Shown here in pieces: positions 50,777 to 63,674 of a stretch of 64,000 bases of DNA (the stretch's first letter is position 1; every line of letters begins with the position of its first letter). The stretch lies in NCBI RefSeq assembly GCF_900101785.1, contig NZ_LT629688.1:3100001-3164000 (forward strand). The letters are read 5' to 3'. The notes under the pieces were generated by a model, which had not been told where the DNA came from, searched no databases, and saw nothing but the letters and a program-made list of their open reading frames with translations. The stretch comes from Auraticoccus monumenti (lineage in GTDB: Bacteria; Actinomycetota; Actinomycetes; Propionibacteriales; Propionibacteriaceae). A program made the position numbers and the translations under genes.

Positions 50777-51030
50777 ACTACCAGCCCGCGGAGCGGGCCG
50801 GTGACGACGACGACGAGTGTGCCCGGCGAGGCAGCTACCGAGGCGAAGATCGCGGTGCTCACGACCGCCGAGAGACGCACAGCGGGGACCCCGACCGCAA
50901 CGTGCCTCGCCGCCAGCCTCTTGCCCGCGAGGTACTGGGCGCGCGAGGCCCGGTGAGCCCGCACCTGGTAGTACTCGACCCTCACCCGCAGACGATCAGC
51001 GGGTCCGGGCCCGGCACCGCGGTCGCTCAT
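50776..51030 (-). pseudogene. SLATT-type two-TM protein, N-terminal half of a split gene
   Basis: From ATG 51030 (GGAGAGG upstream) the minus strand encodes MSDRGAGPGPADRLRVRVEY, AHRASRAQYLAGKRLAARH and a first membrane helix (VAVGVPAVRLSAVVSTAIFA), then TLVVVVTGPLRGLVV. Past 50776 the frame enters repeat DNA. Joined at GACTA to 43500 and below it reads GPLRGLVVSVAVAVLSALQ in frame, giving 180 aa in total, a normal size for a SLATT protein. Confidence 0.7.
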
Positions 51031-51228
51031 CGTCCGCACCTCTCCGCGTCACCACCTTCGGCCCATGAGGGCGACCACCGACCTGGCGCCCGCGCATCAC
51101 AGTATGGCCTCGCCTCCCCGGTGGCCACTGTGAGAAGCTGGTGCTCCCGCGCCTGCTCGCCAGGGCGGCCATCATCCGGTCGAGGGTCGCCCATCGCGAC
51201 CTTGGCTCGGTGGGGTAGGCATGGAGGT

Positions 51229-51894
51229 ATGACTCGTATCGCCGTCGTCGGGGGCCATGGTGCCGTGGCCCGACTGCTCCACCCGCTGCTCGTCGCCGCC
51301 GGGCACACCCCGGTCGCCCTGGTCCGACGTGAGGAGCAGGCCGATGCCGTGGCTGCCCTCGGCGCCGAGGCCCGGATGCTCGACATCGAGGCCGCCGACG
51401 CCGCCACCTTCGCCGCCGCCTTCGAGGGCTGCGAGGCCGTGGTGTTCGCCGCCGGTGGTGGCCCGGACGGGAACACCGAGCGCAAGCGCACCGTCGACCT
51501 GGAGGGCTCGACCAAGTCGATCGAAGGCGCCCGTCTGGCCGGGATCCGTCGTTTCGTCCAGGTCTCGGCGATGGGTGTCGACGAGCCCGTCGGCGACGAC
51601 ACGTCCCCGGTGTGGCAGGCCTACGTGGAGGCCAAGCGCGACGCCGACGCCGCGCTGCGGGCCAGCGACCTGGACTGGACGGTCGTCCGTCCCGGCGGTC
51701 TGACCGACGACGAGCCCACCGGGCTGGTCGAGGTGGGCGCCACCGTGTCGCGGGGCAGCATCCCGCGGGCCGACGTCGCCGCCGTGGTCGCCGCCTGCAT
51801 CGACGACCCCAGCACCGTCGGTGCGCAGTTCGAGCTGGTCAGCGGCGACGTGCCGGTCGGCGAGGCGATCGCCGCGGCGCCGCACCCCGCCTAG
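51229..51894 (+). CDS. NAD(P)-binding atypical SDR-family protein
   Basis: 221 aa from ATG 51229 (GGAGGT directly upstream). N-terminal dinucleotide-binding fold MTRIAVVGGHGAVARLLHPL, then GCEAVVFAAGGG, RRFVQVSAMG, YVEAKRDADAALRASDLDWT and VVRPGGLTD. This matches NmrA/YwnB-like NAD(P)H-binding proteins, which can be reductases or redox sensors. Its stop shares the palindrome CTAG with the convergent HEAT-repeat gene. Confidence 0.85.
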   Translation: MTRIAVVGGHGAVARLLHPLLVAAGHTPVALVRREEQADAVAALGAEARMLDIEAADAATFAAAFEGCEAVVFAAGGGPDGNTERKRTVDLEGSTKSIEGARLAGIRRFVQVSAMGVDEPVGDDTSPVWQAYVEAKRDADAALRASDLDWTVVRPGGLTDDEPTGLVEVGATVSRGSIPRADVAAVVAACIDDPSTVGAQFELVSGDVPVGEAIAAAPHPA

Positions 51895-52625
51895 TCCGGC
51901 TGCACCTCCGGCGACCTGCCCCCGGGGTGCTCCGTCGGCTGCAGCTCGGCCGCGGGCAGGGGGACGTCCAGGCCGGCGGCGACCCGCTGGGCCTCGGCCA
52001 CCACCACCGCCACGTCGAAGTCCTGCTCGGGGTGGGACAGCAGCCGCTCGGTGACGACGGCGTGCGTGGCCACGGCGGGGTCGGGGTCGGAGGCGCTGAC
52101 CCGGAGGGGTGCAGCGGCCGCGTCGCCCAGGGCGGCGAGGGCCTGGCTGAGGCTCCGGTGGGTCCACTCGTCCCCGCGGCCGAGCTGGCTGCAGAGGTCC
52201 TCGGCCAGCTGCTCGTGCTCGCCGGCGGGCACGAGGCGGACCGCGACCCGCCAGGCGGTGCGCGCCACCTCGGGGTCGGGGTCGCGGAGGAGGGCGGGGG
52301 TGATCACCGACCAGCCGCGGGAGTCCCCCACCTTGGACAGCGTGTGCAGCGCCTGGCTCTGCGCCTGCGAACTCCCTGCGACCGCTTCCCGCAGCAGGCG
52401 GGGGACCGTCAGCGACGTGTCGTGGCAGGTGAGGGCCCAGGTGAGCGTGTCCCGCACGAACAGGTCCGGCTCGACCGCGCAGCGCTCGATCAGGACGTCC
52501 ACGAAGGACGGGTGGGGTCGGGTGCCGGCGAGCAGCGCGGTCTGCAGCCGGGCCGGGGTGGTCCCGTCCTGCAGGGCCGCCCGCAGTCGCGTGGCGTCGG
52601 TGCTGCCGGGGTGCGTCGTCGACAT
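51891..52625 (-). CDS. HEAT-repeat protein
   Basis: 244 aa from ATG 52625 (AGGAGG upstream). All-helical with repeated pairs: DLFVRDTLTWALTCHD, QAQSQALHTLSKVGD, DPDPEVARTAWRVAVRL, WTHRSLSQALAALGD, DPDPAVATHAVVTERLL. Such solenoids bind proteins or act in DNA-glycosylase-like folds; no catalytic residues are apparent. Overlaps the convergent SDR gene by four bases. Confidence 0.8.
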   Translation of the reverse strand: MSTTHPGSTDATRLRAALQDGTTPARLQTALLAGTRPHPSFVDVLIERCAVEPDLFVRDTLTWALTCHDTSLTVPRLLREAVAGSSQAQSQALHTLSKVGDSRGWSVITPALLRDPDPEVARTAWRVAVRLVPAGEHEQLAEDLCSQLGRGDEWTHRSLSQALAALGDAAAAPLRVSASDPDPAVATHAVVTERLLSHPEQDFDVAVVVAEAQRVAAGLDVPLPAAELQPTEHPGGRSPEVQPD

Positions 52626-52731
52626 GGTGAACCTCCTGGGTCGAGCCAACACGCCCACAGCGCTGGGAGGCCCACGTCCATTCCCGGACGGCAGGTGGGC
52701 GGTCGCAGGGAGACGACGGTTCCCGCCTCGG

Positions 52732-52737
52732 TAGAGT
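52732..52737 (+). promoter_or_regulatory. -10 element of rpe (leaderless)
   Basis: TAGAGT with 7 nt to GTG 52745. Confidence 0.6.
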
Positions 52738-52744
52738 CCCGGGC

Positions 52745-53398
52745 GTGGGTATCCGCATCACGCCGTCCATCCTCAACGCCGACTTCGCGCACCTCGCCGA
52801 CGAGGTCGCGCGCATCCCCAGCGCCGACGGGATCCACGTCGACGTGATGGACAACCACTTCGTCCCCAACCTCACCCTGGGCCTGCCGGTGGTCGAGTCG
52901 CTGCGGAGGAGCACCGACAAGCTGCTCGACATCCACCTGATGATCGCCGAGGCCGACCGCTGGGCCCCCGCCTACGCCGAGGCCGGAGCGGAGTCGGTCA
53001 CCTTCCACGTCGAGGCCGCGGCCGCACCGATCCGGCTGGCCCGCGAGCTCCGGTCCCGCGGGGCCCGGGCGTCCATGGCCCTCAAGCCGGCCACCCCGAT
53101 CGAGCCCTACGCCGACCTCCTCGGCGAGCTCGACATGGTGCTGCTGATGACCGTCGAGCCCGGCTTCGGCGGCCAGAAGTTCCTGGACCTGGTGCTGCCC
53201 AAGATCCAGCGGACCCGCGCCCTGGTGGAGAAGACCGGTCAGGACATCTGGATCCAGGTCGACGGCGGCATCTCCGAGTCCACCATCGAGCGCTGCATCG
53301 ACGCCGGGGCCGACACCTTCGTCGCCGGCTCGGCGGTCTTCGGCGCCGACGACCCCGACGCCATGGTGCGCGCCCTGCGCGATCGCGGCGACCGCTGA
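52745..53398 (+). CDS. rpe: ribulose-phosphate 3-epimerase
   Basis: 217 aa TIM barrel. [17 protein letters not shown], the metal and catalytic motifs [16 protein letters not shown] and [24 protein letters not shown] and [10 protein letters not shown]. Interconverts ribulose and xylulose 5-phosphate. In most actinomycetes it directly follows rsmB; here it has its own leaderless promoter and is separated by the accessory region. Confidence 0.97.
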   Translation: MGIRITPSILNADFAHLADEVARIPSADGIHVDVMDNHFVPNLTLGLPVVESLRRSTDKLLDIHLMIAEADRWAPAYAEAGAESVTFHVEAAAAPIRLARELRSRGARASMALKPATPIEPYADLLGELDMVLLMTVEPGFGGQKFLDLVLPKIQRTRALVEKTGQDIWIQVDGGISESTIERCIDAGADTFVAGSAVFGADDPDAMVRALRDRGDR

Positions 53399-53423
53399 GC
53401 AGGCAGGACGCGCACCCCGCGGC

Positions 53424-55976
53424 TCAGGCCTCCGCGAGCACCTGCCACGGGTCGGCGCCCAGTGCCGTCCGTACCGTCAGCCGCCGCACCAGCTCGAAGG
53501 AACCGCCCGCGGCGATGGTCACCTGCCGCCGGGACATGATCCAGTTGCTGTTGCCGTAGCAGTCGAAACCGCCCTGCTCGTACACCAGCCCGTAGACCTG
53601 GCGGTCCGTGCCGGTCATCCCCATCCACGGCGCCGTCGGGACGTACACCGCTGGCGAGCCGTAGGGGGTGGTGATGGTGCCGTGCCCCGGCACGCCGCTG
53701 CGCTGACCGGCGCCGTCGTAGTCGATGGCGTCGCCCACCCACAGGGTGACGGGCGAGGTGCCGGCGTTGCGGAAGGTGCTGGTCACCTCGACGTCCTTCG
53801 AGCCCGCCGCCAGCCGGTAGGTGGTGCGCACCGACACCTGCTCCACGCCGACCACCACCCCGACGGTGCTGACCTCGGCCACGTCACCGGAACCGCCGAC
53901 CTGCACCTCGCTGCTCCGCACCGTCCGGGACTGCCAGGCCTCGGTGCCGGTGGGCTGGGCCACCTGGGCGTAGGGGAGGTTGATCCAGTCGATCTGGTCC
54001 TGCCCGCCACGAGCGGCCAGGTCCAGCGGCTTGCCGATGGTGGTCGGCGTCATCTGGCCGTCCTGGGTGACGACCGAGACCGCCAGCGCCAGCTCGCCGT
54101 TCTCCAGCACGACGTCGCGGACGCCTGCCTCGCGCCGCGGACCGGGCACCAGGACCTCGGTGCCGGCCCGGGCCCCGGTCAGCCGGGTCAGCGTGGCGTC
54201 CACCGTGGCCGAGCCGGACCCGTCGACGGTCAGCGTCCGCGACACGCCCTCGTAGCCGACCGCCCGCACCTGCACGGTCACCTCGCCCTCGGGCACGAAC
54301 AGCACCCAGCGGCCGTCGGGGTCGGTGAAGGTGGTGGCGACCTGGCTGCCGTCGCGGGTGACCGCCACCTCCGCCTGCCCGACCGGTGCACCGGCGTCGT
54401 CGGTCACCCGCCCGGTGAGGCCGTCCCCGGTGTCCACCCGGACCGCGCCGGGGGTCCCCTCGGCGACGTCGAAGACGCCGATCGTGTAGGCGGGGGAGTC
54501 CGCGTCGCGGGCGTCCAGCACGATCCGGTAGGTGGAGCGCCAGCGCTCCGGCGTCACCTGGCACATCACGTAGCCGCGGTAGCTGCCGTTGTAGAAGCGG
54601 ACGTGCGGGTTGGCCGGCAGCCCGAGCCGCACGTCGGCGTCCCAGCCGGCGCCGGAGGAGATCGAGGTGCCGACGAACTCGGTGGCCAGCACCGCCGAGG
54701 TGGGGTCGTCGAAGTCGGCCAGCAGGTCGTTGACCCAGGAGGTGTGCCAGTCACCGCTGAGCACGACCGGGTTGCGGACGTCCTGCTGGGCCAGGTGGCC
54801 GAGGATGCGGGAGCGGGCGGCGGGGTAGCCGTCCCACTGGTCGAGGTTGACCACCTTGTCCGGGCCGAGGTCGTAGTCGAACTGGGCCATGATCGTCTGC
54901 TGCGCGATCACGTTCCAGGTGGCCCGCGAGGCGCTCAGCCCGTCCAGCAGCCAACGCTCCTGCTCCGGCCCGGTCAGGGTCGCGGCGGGGTCGTCCACCT
55001 CCGCGCACGGCACCCGGCGGCCGTCACCGCAGGGCTGGTCGGTGCGGTACTGGCGGGTGTCGAGGACGCTGAAGCTGGCGAGCCGGCCGACGTCGAAGCG
55101 GCGGTACAGCAGCATGTCCGGGCCCTCGGGCTCCGAGGCCGCCCGCAGCGGCAGGTGCTCGAAGTAGGCCTGGTAGGCGCCGGCCCGGCGCTCGAGGAAC
55201 GGACGTCCGTCACCGGCGGCACCGGGGACGTCGTCGGCGTAGTTGTTCTGGACCTCGTGGTCGTCCCAGGTGGTGATGAAGGGGAACCGGGCGTGCGCCT
55301 CGCGCAGGTCCGGGGAGGTCTTGTAGAGGGCGTGCAGACGGCGGAACTCCGCCAGGCTGCCCAGGCTGGTCTCGTAGATGTAGTCGCCCAGGTGCACCAC
55401 GAAGTCGAGGTCCTGCTCGGCCAGGTCGCGCCACGCCGGGTAGGGCCCGCCCTGCCAGGCCTGGCAGGAGGCGAAGGCGAAGGTGAGCTCGTCGACCCGC
55501 CGGCCGGGAGCAGGGAGGGTGCGGGTGCGACCGGTGCGGCTGGAGACCTGCTGACCGTCCAGCTCCACGCTGAACCGGTACCAGTGCCAGCTGTCGGGTC
55601 GCAGCCGGGTCGCGGTGATGTGCACGGTGTGGGCGCTGGTGGCGTCGGTGCTCACCGTGCCGCTCTGCCGACCGGTCCGGAAGTCCTCGTCCCGGGCGAT
55701 CTCCCAGCGGACCCGCACCGCCCGGTCGGGCATCCCGCCGTCCTCGGCGAAGGGGTCCGGCACCACGCGCGTCCACAGCACCACCGAATCGTGAGCCGGG
55801 TCGCCGGAGGCCACCCCCAGGGTGAAGGGGGTGGGGTCGAGCTCGGCGGTGGCGGCTGCGGCCGAGGCGGCCTGGAGCAGCTCGGCGCCGGTGAGGGCGG
55901 CCACCGTCCCCACGCCGGCGAGGGCGAGGAAACGACGACGGTCGAGATCGGGGACGCTGACGCGAAGGCCGGGCAT
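53424..55976 (-). CDS. PhoD-type alkaline phosphatase with C-terminal extension
   Basis: 850 aa, much longer than the 500-560 of typical PhoD. Tat signal DRRRFLALAGVGTVAAL. PhoD N-terminal beta domain (TLGVASGDPAHDSVVLWTRV), then the metallophosphatase with FASCQAW, HLGDYIYE, TWDDHEVQNNY and VLSGDWHTSWVN, so the metal site looks complete. About residues 516-595 form a carboxypeptidase-regulatory-like beta sandwich (LTGRVTDDAGAPVGQAEV). The last 250 residues are a further beta-rich domain I cannot name. Exported phosphodiesterase/monoesterase for phosphate scavenging or wall teichoic acids. Confidence 0.9.
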   Translation of the reverse strand: MPGLRVSVPDLDRRRFLALAGVGTVAALTGAELLQAASAAAATAELDPTPFTLGVASGDPAHDSVVLWTRVVPDPFAEDGGMPDRAVRVRWEIARDEDFRTGRQSGTVSTDATSAHTVHITATRLRPDSWHWYRFSVELDGQQVSSRTGRTRTLPAPGRRVDELTFAFASCQAWQGGPYPAWRDLAEQDLDFVVHLGDYIYETSLGSLAEFRRLHALYKTSPDLREAHARFPFITTWDDHEVQNNYADDVPGAAGDGRPFLERRAGAYQAYFEHLPLRAASEPEGPDMLLYRRFDVGRLASFSVLDTRQYRTDQPCGDGRRVPCAEVDDPAATLTGPEQERWLLDGLSASRATWNVIAQQTIMAQFDYDLGPDKVVNLDQWDGYPAARSRILGHLAQQDVRNPVVLSGDWHTSWVNDLLADFDDPTSAVLATEFVGTSISSGAGWDADVRLGLPANPHVRFYNGSYRGYVMCQVTPERWRSTYRIVLDARDADSPAYTIGVFDVAEGTPGAVRVDTGDGLTGRVTDDAGAPVGQAEVAVTRDGSQVATTFTDPDGRWVLFVPEGEVTVQVRAVGYEGVSRTLTVDGSGSATVDATLTRLTGARAGTEVLVPGPRREAGVRDVVLENGELALAVSVVTQDGQMTPTTIGKPLDLAARGGQDQIDWINLPYAQVAQPTGTEAWQSRTVRSSEVQVGGSGDVAEVSTVGVVVGVEQVSVRTTYRLAAGSKDVEVTSTFRNAGTSPVTLWVGDAIDYDGAGQRSGVPGHGTITTPYGSPAVYVPTAPWMGMTGTDRQVYGLVYEQGGFDCYGNSNWIMSRRQVTIAAGGSFELVRRLTVRTALGADPWQVLAEA

Positions 55977-56172
55977 GGCACCACCTGGGGGTAGGAGACG
56001 TTACGTGCCCCATGCAGCCCGCTCCGGGTGACCGGCGGGGGAACGGCGCGCGTCCCCCGGCTGCCGATCGCCCCAACGACTGCGGATCGGCCCCGCTCCC
56101 GACCGGCCCGAACAGCCGCCGGCCAGCCCGACGACCGCCGACGAGCCGCGGCACCCGGCGGCGGGGACGTCC

Positions 56173-56655
56173 TCAGCCCTCGGCGACCTCGACCGTCAGC
56201 GGTTCGTGCCGGACCGGGAACGCCACGCTGCGGGCGATGAAGCAGAGCTGGTTCGCGCGGTGGTGCAGCGTGTCGAGGTCGGTCCGGTGGCCGGCGGCCA
56301 CCCGGACGCCGGGGTGGAGCACGGCCTCGGTGAACTCACCGCTGCCGTCGGGGTGGAGCCGCATCGACGCCGTCGCCGCGTCGCGGTAGCCCGTCACCAC
56401 CACGCCCTCGGTCACGCACACGTGCAGGAAGGAGAGCATGTGGCACTGGCTCAGCGCGGCGAGCAGCAGCAGCTCGGGGTTCCACCGGTCGCGGTCGCCG
56501 CGGAAGGTGGGGTCGGCCGAGCCGAGCAGGTCCGGCACGCCCTCGGCCCGCACCACGTGGTCACGGCCGTAGCCCCGGTACCCGGTGGTGCCCGTGCCCC
56601 GGTCCCCGGTCCACTCCACCGTGAGGGCGTAGTGGTGGTCCGGGCCCACGCTCAC
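56173..56655 (-). CDS. OsmC-family peroxiredoxin-like protein
   Basis: 160 aa. Two family cysteines: LSQCHMLSFLH (about residue 71) and NQLCFIARSVAFPV (about 138). With the Arg/Glu of the fold they reduce organic hydroperoxides. GTG start overlaps the stop of the PAC2 gene (GTGA), so the two are coupled. Confidence 0.88.
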   Translation of the reverse strand: MSVGPDHHYALTVEWTGDRGTGTTGYRGYGRDHVVRAEGVPDLLGSADPTFRGDRDRWNPELLLLAALSQCHMLSFLHVCVTEGVVVTGYRDAATASMRLHPDGSGEFTEAVLHPGVRVAAGHRTDLDTLHHRANQLCFIARSVAFPVRHEPLTVEVAEG

Positions 56656-57494
56656 TCCCCGCGGCGACGCAGGTAGCGCTGGAACTCCGCGGCGATGGCG
56701 TCCCCGCTGGCCTCGGGCAGCTCGGTCTCGTCCTGCTGGCGCTCCAGGGTGGCGATGTACTCCGCGATCTCGGAGTCCTCGCTGGCCAGCTCGTCCACGC
56801 CGCGCTCCCAGGCCCGGCTCAGCTCGGGCAGCTCACGCAGGTCCAGGGAGCGTCCGAGGAAGTCCTCGACCCGGTTCAGCAGGGCCAGCGTCGCCTTCGG
56901 GCTGGGCGCGTGGGAGACGTAGTGCGGGACGGCCGCCCAGAGCGAGACCACCGAGATGCCGGCCTCCGCGCAGGCGGCCTGGATCACCCCGGTGATGCCC
57001 GTGGGGCCCTCGTAGGTGGACAGCTCCAGACCGAGCTCCTCGGCCTGCTGGATGTCGTTGGCCGTGCCGCTGACGGGGATGGGCCGGGTGTGCGGGGTGT
57101 CGGCCAGCAGCGCACCCAGCATCACCACCTGCGGGGAGTCCCAGCTGCGCATCATCGAGACCAGGGTGCGGGCGAACTGGCGCCAGCGCATGTTCGGTTC
57201 CGGCCCGGAGATGAGCACCAGGTCGCGGGTGGAGAGGTGGGCCACCTCGATCGAGGTGGTGGGCCAGGCGATCTCCTGCTCGGTCGGCTCGGGGCGCGAC
57301 ACCTGGGGCCGGTTGACCTGGAAGTCGTAGTAGTCGTCCGGGTCCAGCTCGAAGGCCAGCTCGGCGTCGAACTCGTCACCCAGGTGCTCCACCGCCTGGG
57401 TGGCCGCGCTCCCGGCGTCGTTCCAGCCGCTGAACGCCATCACGACCAGCGGGTCGCGCAGGTCGCGGAGCTGGATGTAGTGCTGCTCGGACAT
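56652..57494 (-). CDS. PAC2-family protein (proteasome-assembly-chaperone-like)
   Basis: 280 aa. [64 protein letters not shown] and [16 protein letters not shown] are conserved in actinobacterial PAC2 proteins. Exact role not established. ATG 57494 was chosen because TAGGGT lies 7 nt before it; GTG 57503 is inside that hexamer. Confidence 0.88.
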   Translation of the reverse strand: MSEQHYIQLRDLRDPLVVMAFSGWNDAGSAATQAVEHLGDEFDAELAFELDPDDYYDFQVNRPQVSRPEPTEQEIAWPTTSIEVAHLSTRDLVLISGPEPNMRWRQFARTLVSMMRSWDSPQVVMLGALLADTPHTRPIPVSGTANDIQQAEELGLELSTYEGPTGITGVIQAACAEAGISVVSLWAAVPHYVSHAPSPKATLALLNRVEDFLGRSLDLRELPELSRAWERGVDELASEDSEIAEYIATLERQQDETELPEASGDAIAAEFQRYLRRRGE

Positions 57495-57501
57495 GCCTCC
57501 C

Positions 57502-57507
57502 ACCCTA
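57502..57507 (-). promoter_or_regulatory. -10 element of the PAC2-OsmC operon (leaderless)
   Basis: TAGGGT on the minus strand with 7 nt to ATG 57494. Confidence 0.55.
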
Positions 57508-57549
57508 CGCCGGGACGCAGGGTGCCCCGGGAGGTCGGCCCTGCCACCC

Positions 57550-58908
57550 TCAGACGGTGGGCGGACGTGGACGGCGCCGGCGCCAGTCGCGGTCCAGGCC
57601 GCGGACGGTCGGGCGCTCGGGGTGGGGGAGCATGCCGCTGACCAGCGGCGGCAGCCGGGTCCGGCGGCGGTCCTGCTCGTCCTGCCAGACCCGGCGGACC
57701 CGGGCCCGCTCCTCCAGGTCGAGCTGGCCCAGCAGGTGGTCCACGGCGGCGAGCACCGAGGCGCGCAGCAGCCAGGAGGACTCGTCGTCGCGGGCGTCGG
57801 TGAGGAACAGCTCGGTCAGGATGGCCTTCGTCTCACGCAGCACCTCCAGGCTCTCGGCCAGCGCCCGCTCGCTCTCCTCCTCCTGACCACCCGCCTCGGC
57901 CACCACCAGCCGGCCGAAGGCGCGCAGGCAGTCGGCGGCGTCGGACAGCACCACCGCGAACGCCCGGCGCAGCTCCTCCCCGTAGGGGTCGTCGGGACGC
58001 TCCTCCGAGGGCGCCTCGGCCAGGATCACCGCGAACAGCGAGCGGGTGGCCAGCAGCGACTGCTCCAGGGTGTCCAGGCCGCTGCTCAGCACGGGCACGA
58101 CGTCGGTGGTGGCGAAGGCGCGCGGGTTGAAGCGGCGGCTGTCGCGGAGCCGGGCCAGGGTGTCGGCGGCGTCGGCCACCTCGCGGGTGGCCGAGCGGGC
58201 CCGGTCCAGGCAGCGCTGCAGGACCAGGCGCGGTGGCGGACCGGTGTCCAGCGCCTCGGCGGCGTCGTCCAGCGGGAGGGCGATCGAGTCCGCCACCCGG
58301 ACCAGCGCCTGGCCGGCCAGACGCGACGGCATCGACGGCGGGTAGAGCAGGTTGAAGGCGATGCCCACGCCGGCGCCGATCAGGGTGGTGACCACCCGGG
58401 TCTCGGCGGCCACGTCGGTGTTGGCGACGCCGAGGATGAGCATGGCGCTGATCGGGGTCTCCAGCGCCTGGTCGCCCAGCCGGAGCACCTTGGCCAGCAG
58501 CAGCGCGGCGGCGATGGCCGCGCCGAGGCTCCACCAGGTCAGCCCGATCCAGGTGGAGAGCACCACGGCGATCAGCACCCCGGTGAGCACCGCACCGACG
58601 CGGACCAGCCCCATCTTCAGCGTGGAGAAGGCCGAGGCCTGCACGACCAGCAGGGCGGTGAGCGACCCGGTGAGGTCGATGGCGCCGTCGGTGAGGAGCA
58701 GGGTCAGCAGGTAGGCCACGACCGCCGCGGAGGTGAGCCGCAGCACCCCCGCGAAGGCGGGCCAGGCGCGGCCCGGGACCTCCAGCAGCATCGCGCGGCG
58801 CAGACCCAGCCGGCGGGCGGGGCGGGCCAGCAGCTCGCGGAGCACCCGACGCCGGTCGTCGCGGGCACGCAGGGGCGCGCTCCGGCTGGCGTCGCGATCG
58901 GGCTCCAC
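57550..58908 (-). CDS. FUSC/aromatic-acid-exporter family membrane protein
   Basis: 452 aa. Residues about 50-195 form five or six membrane helices ([64 protein letters not shown]), the half-size ArAE/FUSC module. The rest is a large soluble helical domain rich in acidic and Arg residues. Likely a dimeric efflux protein; substrate unknown. Divergent from metH. Confidence 0.85.
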   Translation of the reverse strand: MEPDRDASRSAPLRARDDRRRVLRELLARPARRLGLRRAMLLEVPGRAWPAFAGVLRLTSAAVVAYLLTLLLTDGAIDLTGSLTALLVVQASAFSTLKMGLVRVGAVLTGVLIAVVLSTWIGLTWWSLGAAIAAALLLAKVLRLGDQALETPISAMLILGVANTDVAAETRVVTTLIGAGVGIAFNLLYPPSMPSRLAGQALVRVADSIALPLDDAAEALDTGPPPRLVLQRCLDRARSATREVADAADTLARLRDSRRFNPRAFATTDVVPVLSSGLDTLEQSLLATRSLFAVILAEAPSEERPDDPYGEELRRAFAVVLSDAADCLRAFGRLVVAEAGGQEEESERALAESLEVLRETKAILTELFLTDARDDESSWLLRASVLAAVDHLLGQLDLEERARVRRVWQDEQDRRRTRLPPLVSGMLPHPERPTVRGLDRDWRRRRPRPPTV

Positions 58909-59020
58909 GGACCCAGTCTGGCTGCTCGACCACCCCGGTGTCTGTGCCCGGCACGGACGTGGAGCGGTCGCGAGCAGGTGTCAGGATCCGGTCAGCCCCG
59001 GGACTGTCGGAGGCCCCTCC

Positions 59021-59026
59021 TAGATT
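59021..59026 (+). promoter_or_regulatory. -10 element of metH
   Basis: TAGATT, 50 nt before GTG 59077. The gap from the divergent FUSC gene (168 nt) is too short for, and lacks, a cobalamin riboswitch. Confidence 0.45.
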
Positions 59027-59076
59027 GGTCGGGTCGTCACCAGCCGGTGCCGCGCACCCGTCCGGAAGGAGCAGCC

Positions 59077-62859
<3,783 letters not shown>

Positions 62860-62909
62860 CCGGTCGAGCGCACCGGCACCTTGCTCTTCTCTGCCAGGAT
62901 GGGGACGCC

Positions 62910-63674
62910 ATGACTGCTGAAGCCGAGACCCTGCCCGCCGCCACCACCGGGTCGAGCGGCCCGCAGCCGACGACCGAGCGCCCCGCCGCGGTGCTGTGGG
63001 ACTTCGACGGCACCCTGGTGGACTCCGAGCCGCTGTGGATGCGGGCCCAGCACGACCTGATCCCGCAGTGGGGCGGGGAGTGGTCCGACGAGCACGCCCA
63101 CCAGCTGGTCGGCAACTCCCTGATCACCTCCGGGGAGTACATCGTCCGGGTGCTGGGTCGCGACGACATGACGCCGGAGTTCGTGGTCGACGCACTGGTC
63201 GAGCGGGTGGTCGCCGCCCTGCGCGCCGGCGAGATCGAGTGGCGTCCCGGGGCGCGCGAGCTGCTGGAGGAGCTGCACGCCGCGGGCGTCCCCTGCGCCC
63301 TGGTCTCGGCCTCCTACCGCCGTCTCCTCGACGCCGTGCTCGAGGTGCTCCCCGAGGGGACCTTCGCCACCGTGGTCGCCGGGGACGACGTCCGTCACGG
63401 CAAGCCGCACCCGGAGCCCTACCTGACCGCCTGCACCCGGCTGGGCGTGCGGCCGGAGGAGACCGTGGTGCTGGAGGACTCCATCCCCGGCTGCGCGTCG
63501 GGGAGTGCCGCCGGGGCGGTGGTGCTGGGCATCCACAACATGGTCGACCTCCCGACCGGGCCCCGCCGGGTCCTGCTGGACACCCTGCACGGCGTCGGCG
63601 TGCCGGAGCTCAGCGCGCACTACACCAGCGCCCGCGGCGAGACGGGCCCGGACGTCCCGGGCGGGCCGGTGTGA
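62910..63674 (+). CDS. HAD-superfamily hydrolase, beta-phosphoglucomutase-like
   Basis: 254 aa from ATG 62910; a disordered N-terminal 25 residues precede the fold. Nucleophile motif VLWDFDGTLVDSE (Asp31, Asp33), cap domain, VSASYRRLLDAV, HGKPHPEPYL with the Lys, and VVLEDSIPGCASG. A sugar or nucleotide phosphatase/mutase; specificity unknown. GTGA overlap with the lipoprotein gene. Actinomycetes often have a HAD gene right after metH. Confidence 0.9.
   Translation: MTAEAETLPAATTGSSGPQPTTERPAAVLWDFDGTLVDSEPLWMRAQHDLIPQWGGEWSDEHAHQLVGNSLITSGEYIVRVLGRDDMTPEFVVDALVERVVAALRAGEIEWRPGARELLEELHAAGVPCALVSASYRRLLDAVLEVLPEGTFATVVAGDDVRHGKPHPEPYLTACTRLGVRPEETVVLEDSIPGCASGSAAGAVVLGIHNMVDLPTGPRRVLLDTLHGVGVPELSAHYTSARGETGPDVPGGPV

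Larger units (their letters stand above)
43501..50780. mobile_element. about 7.3-kb defence island inserted in the SLATT gene
   Basis: The limits are defined by the two halves of one SLATT gene and by a 5-bp direct repeat (GACTA at 43501-43505 and 50776-50780). The inside is visibly less GC-rich, with codons ending in A or T that the flanks avoid, and most of its genes are decayed while the CBASS pair is intact. No terminal inverted repeats were found, and the only recombinase trace is a short HTH scrap at 47600-47728. Mechanism of insertion is therefore open. The IS3 element inside is a later, nested insertion. Confidence 0.65.
50517..51228. other. region between cap5 and the SDR-like gene
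   Basis: Holds the CBASS leader ORF, a candidate operator (50595-50620), two direct repeats with hairpins (50669-50776), the island border GACTA (50776-50780) and the N-terminal half of the SLATT gene (to 51030). The last 200 nt show no gene. Confidence 0.6.

Noticed and set aside
43501-50780. Prophage or ICE
   Set aside because: No structural, lysis, conjugation or complete integrase genes; content is defence genes and debris.
57493-59076. Long open extension upstream of metH (about 530 codons)
   Set aside because: It is antisense to the FUSC gene, low-complexity in Arg/Gly/Gln, and has no metH homology; a promoter and Shine-Dalgarno lie just before GTG 59077.
58909-59076. Cobalamin riboswitch before metH
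   Set aside because: No B12-box-like sequence and not enough leader after the -10.
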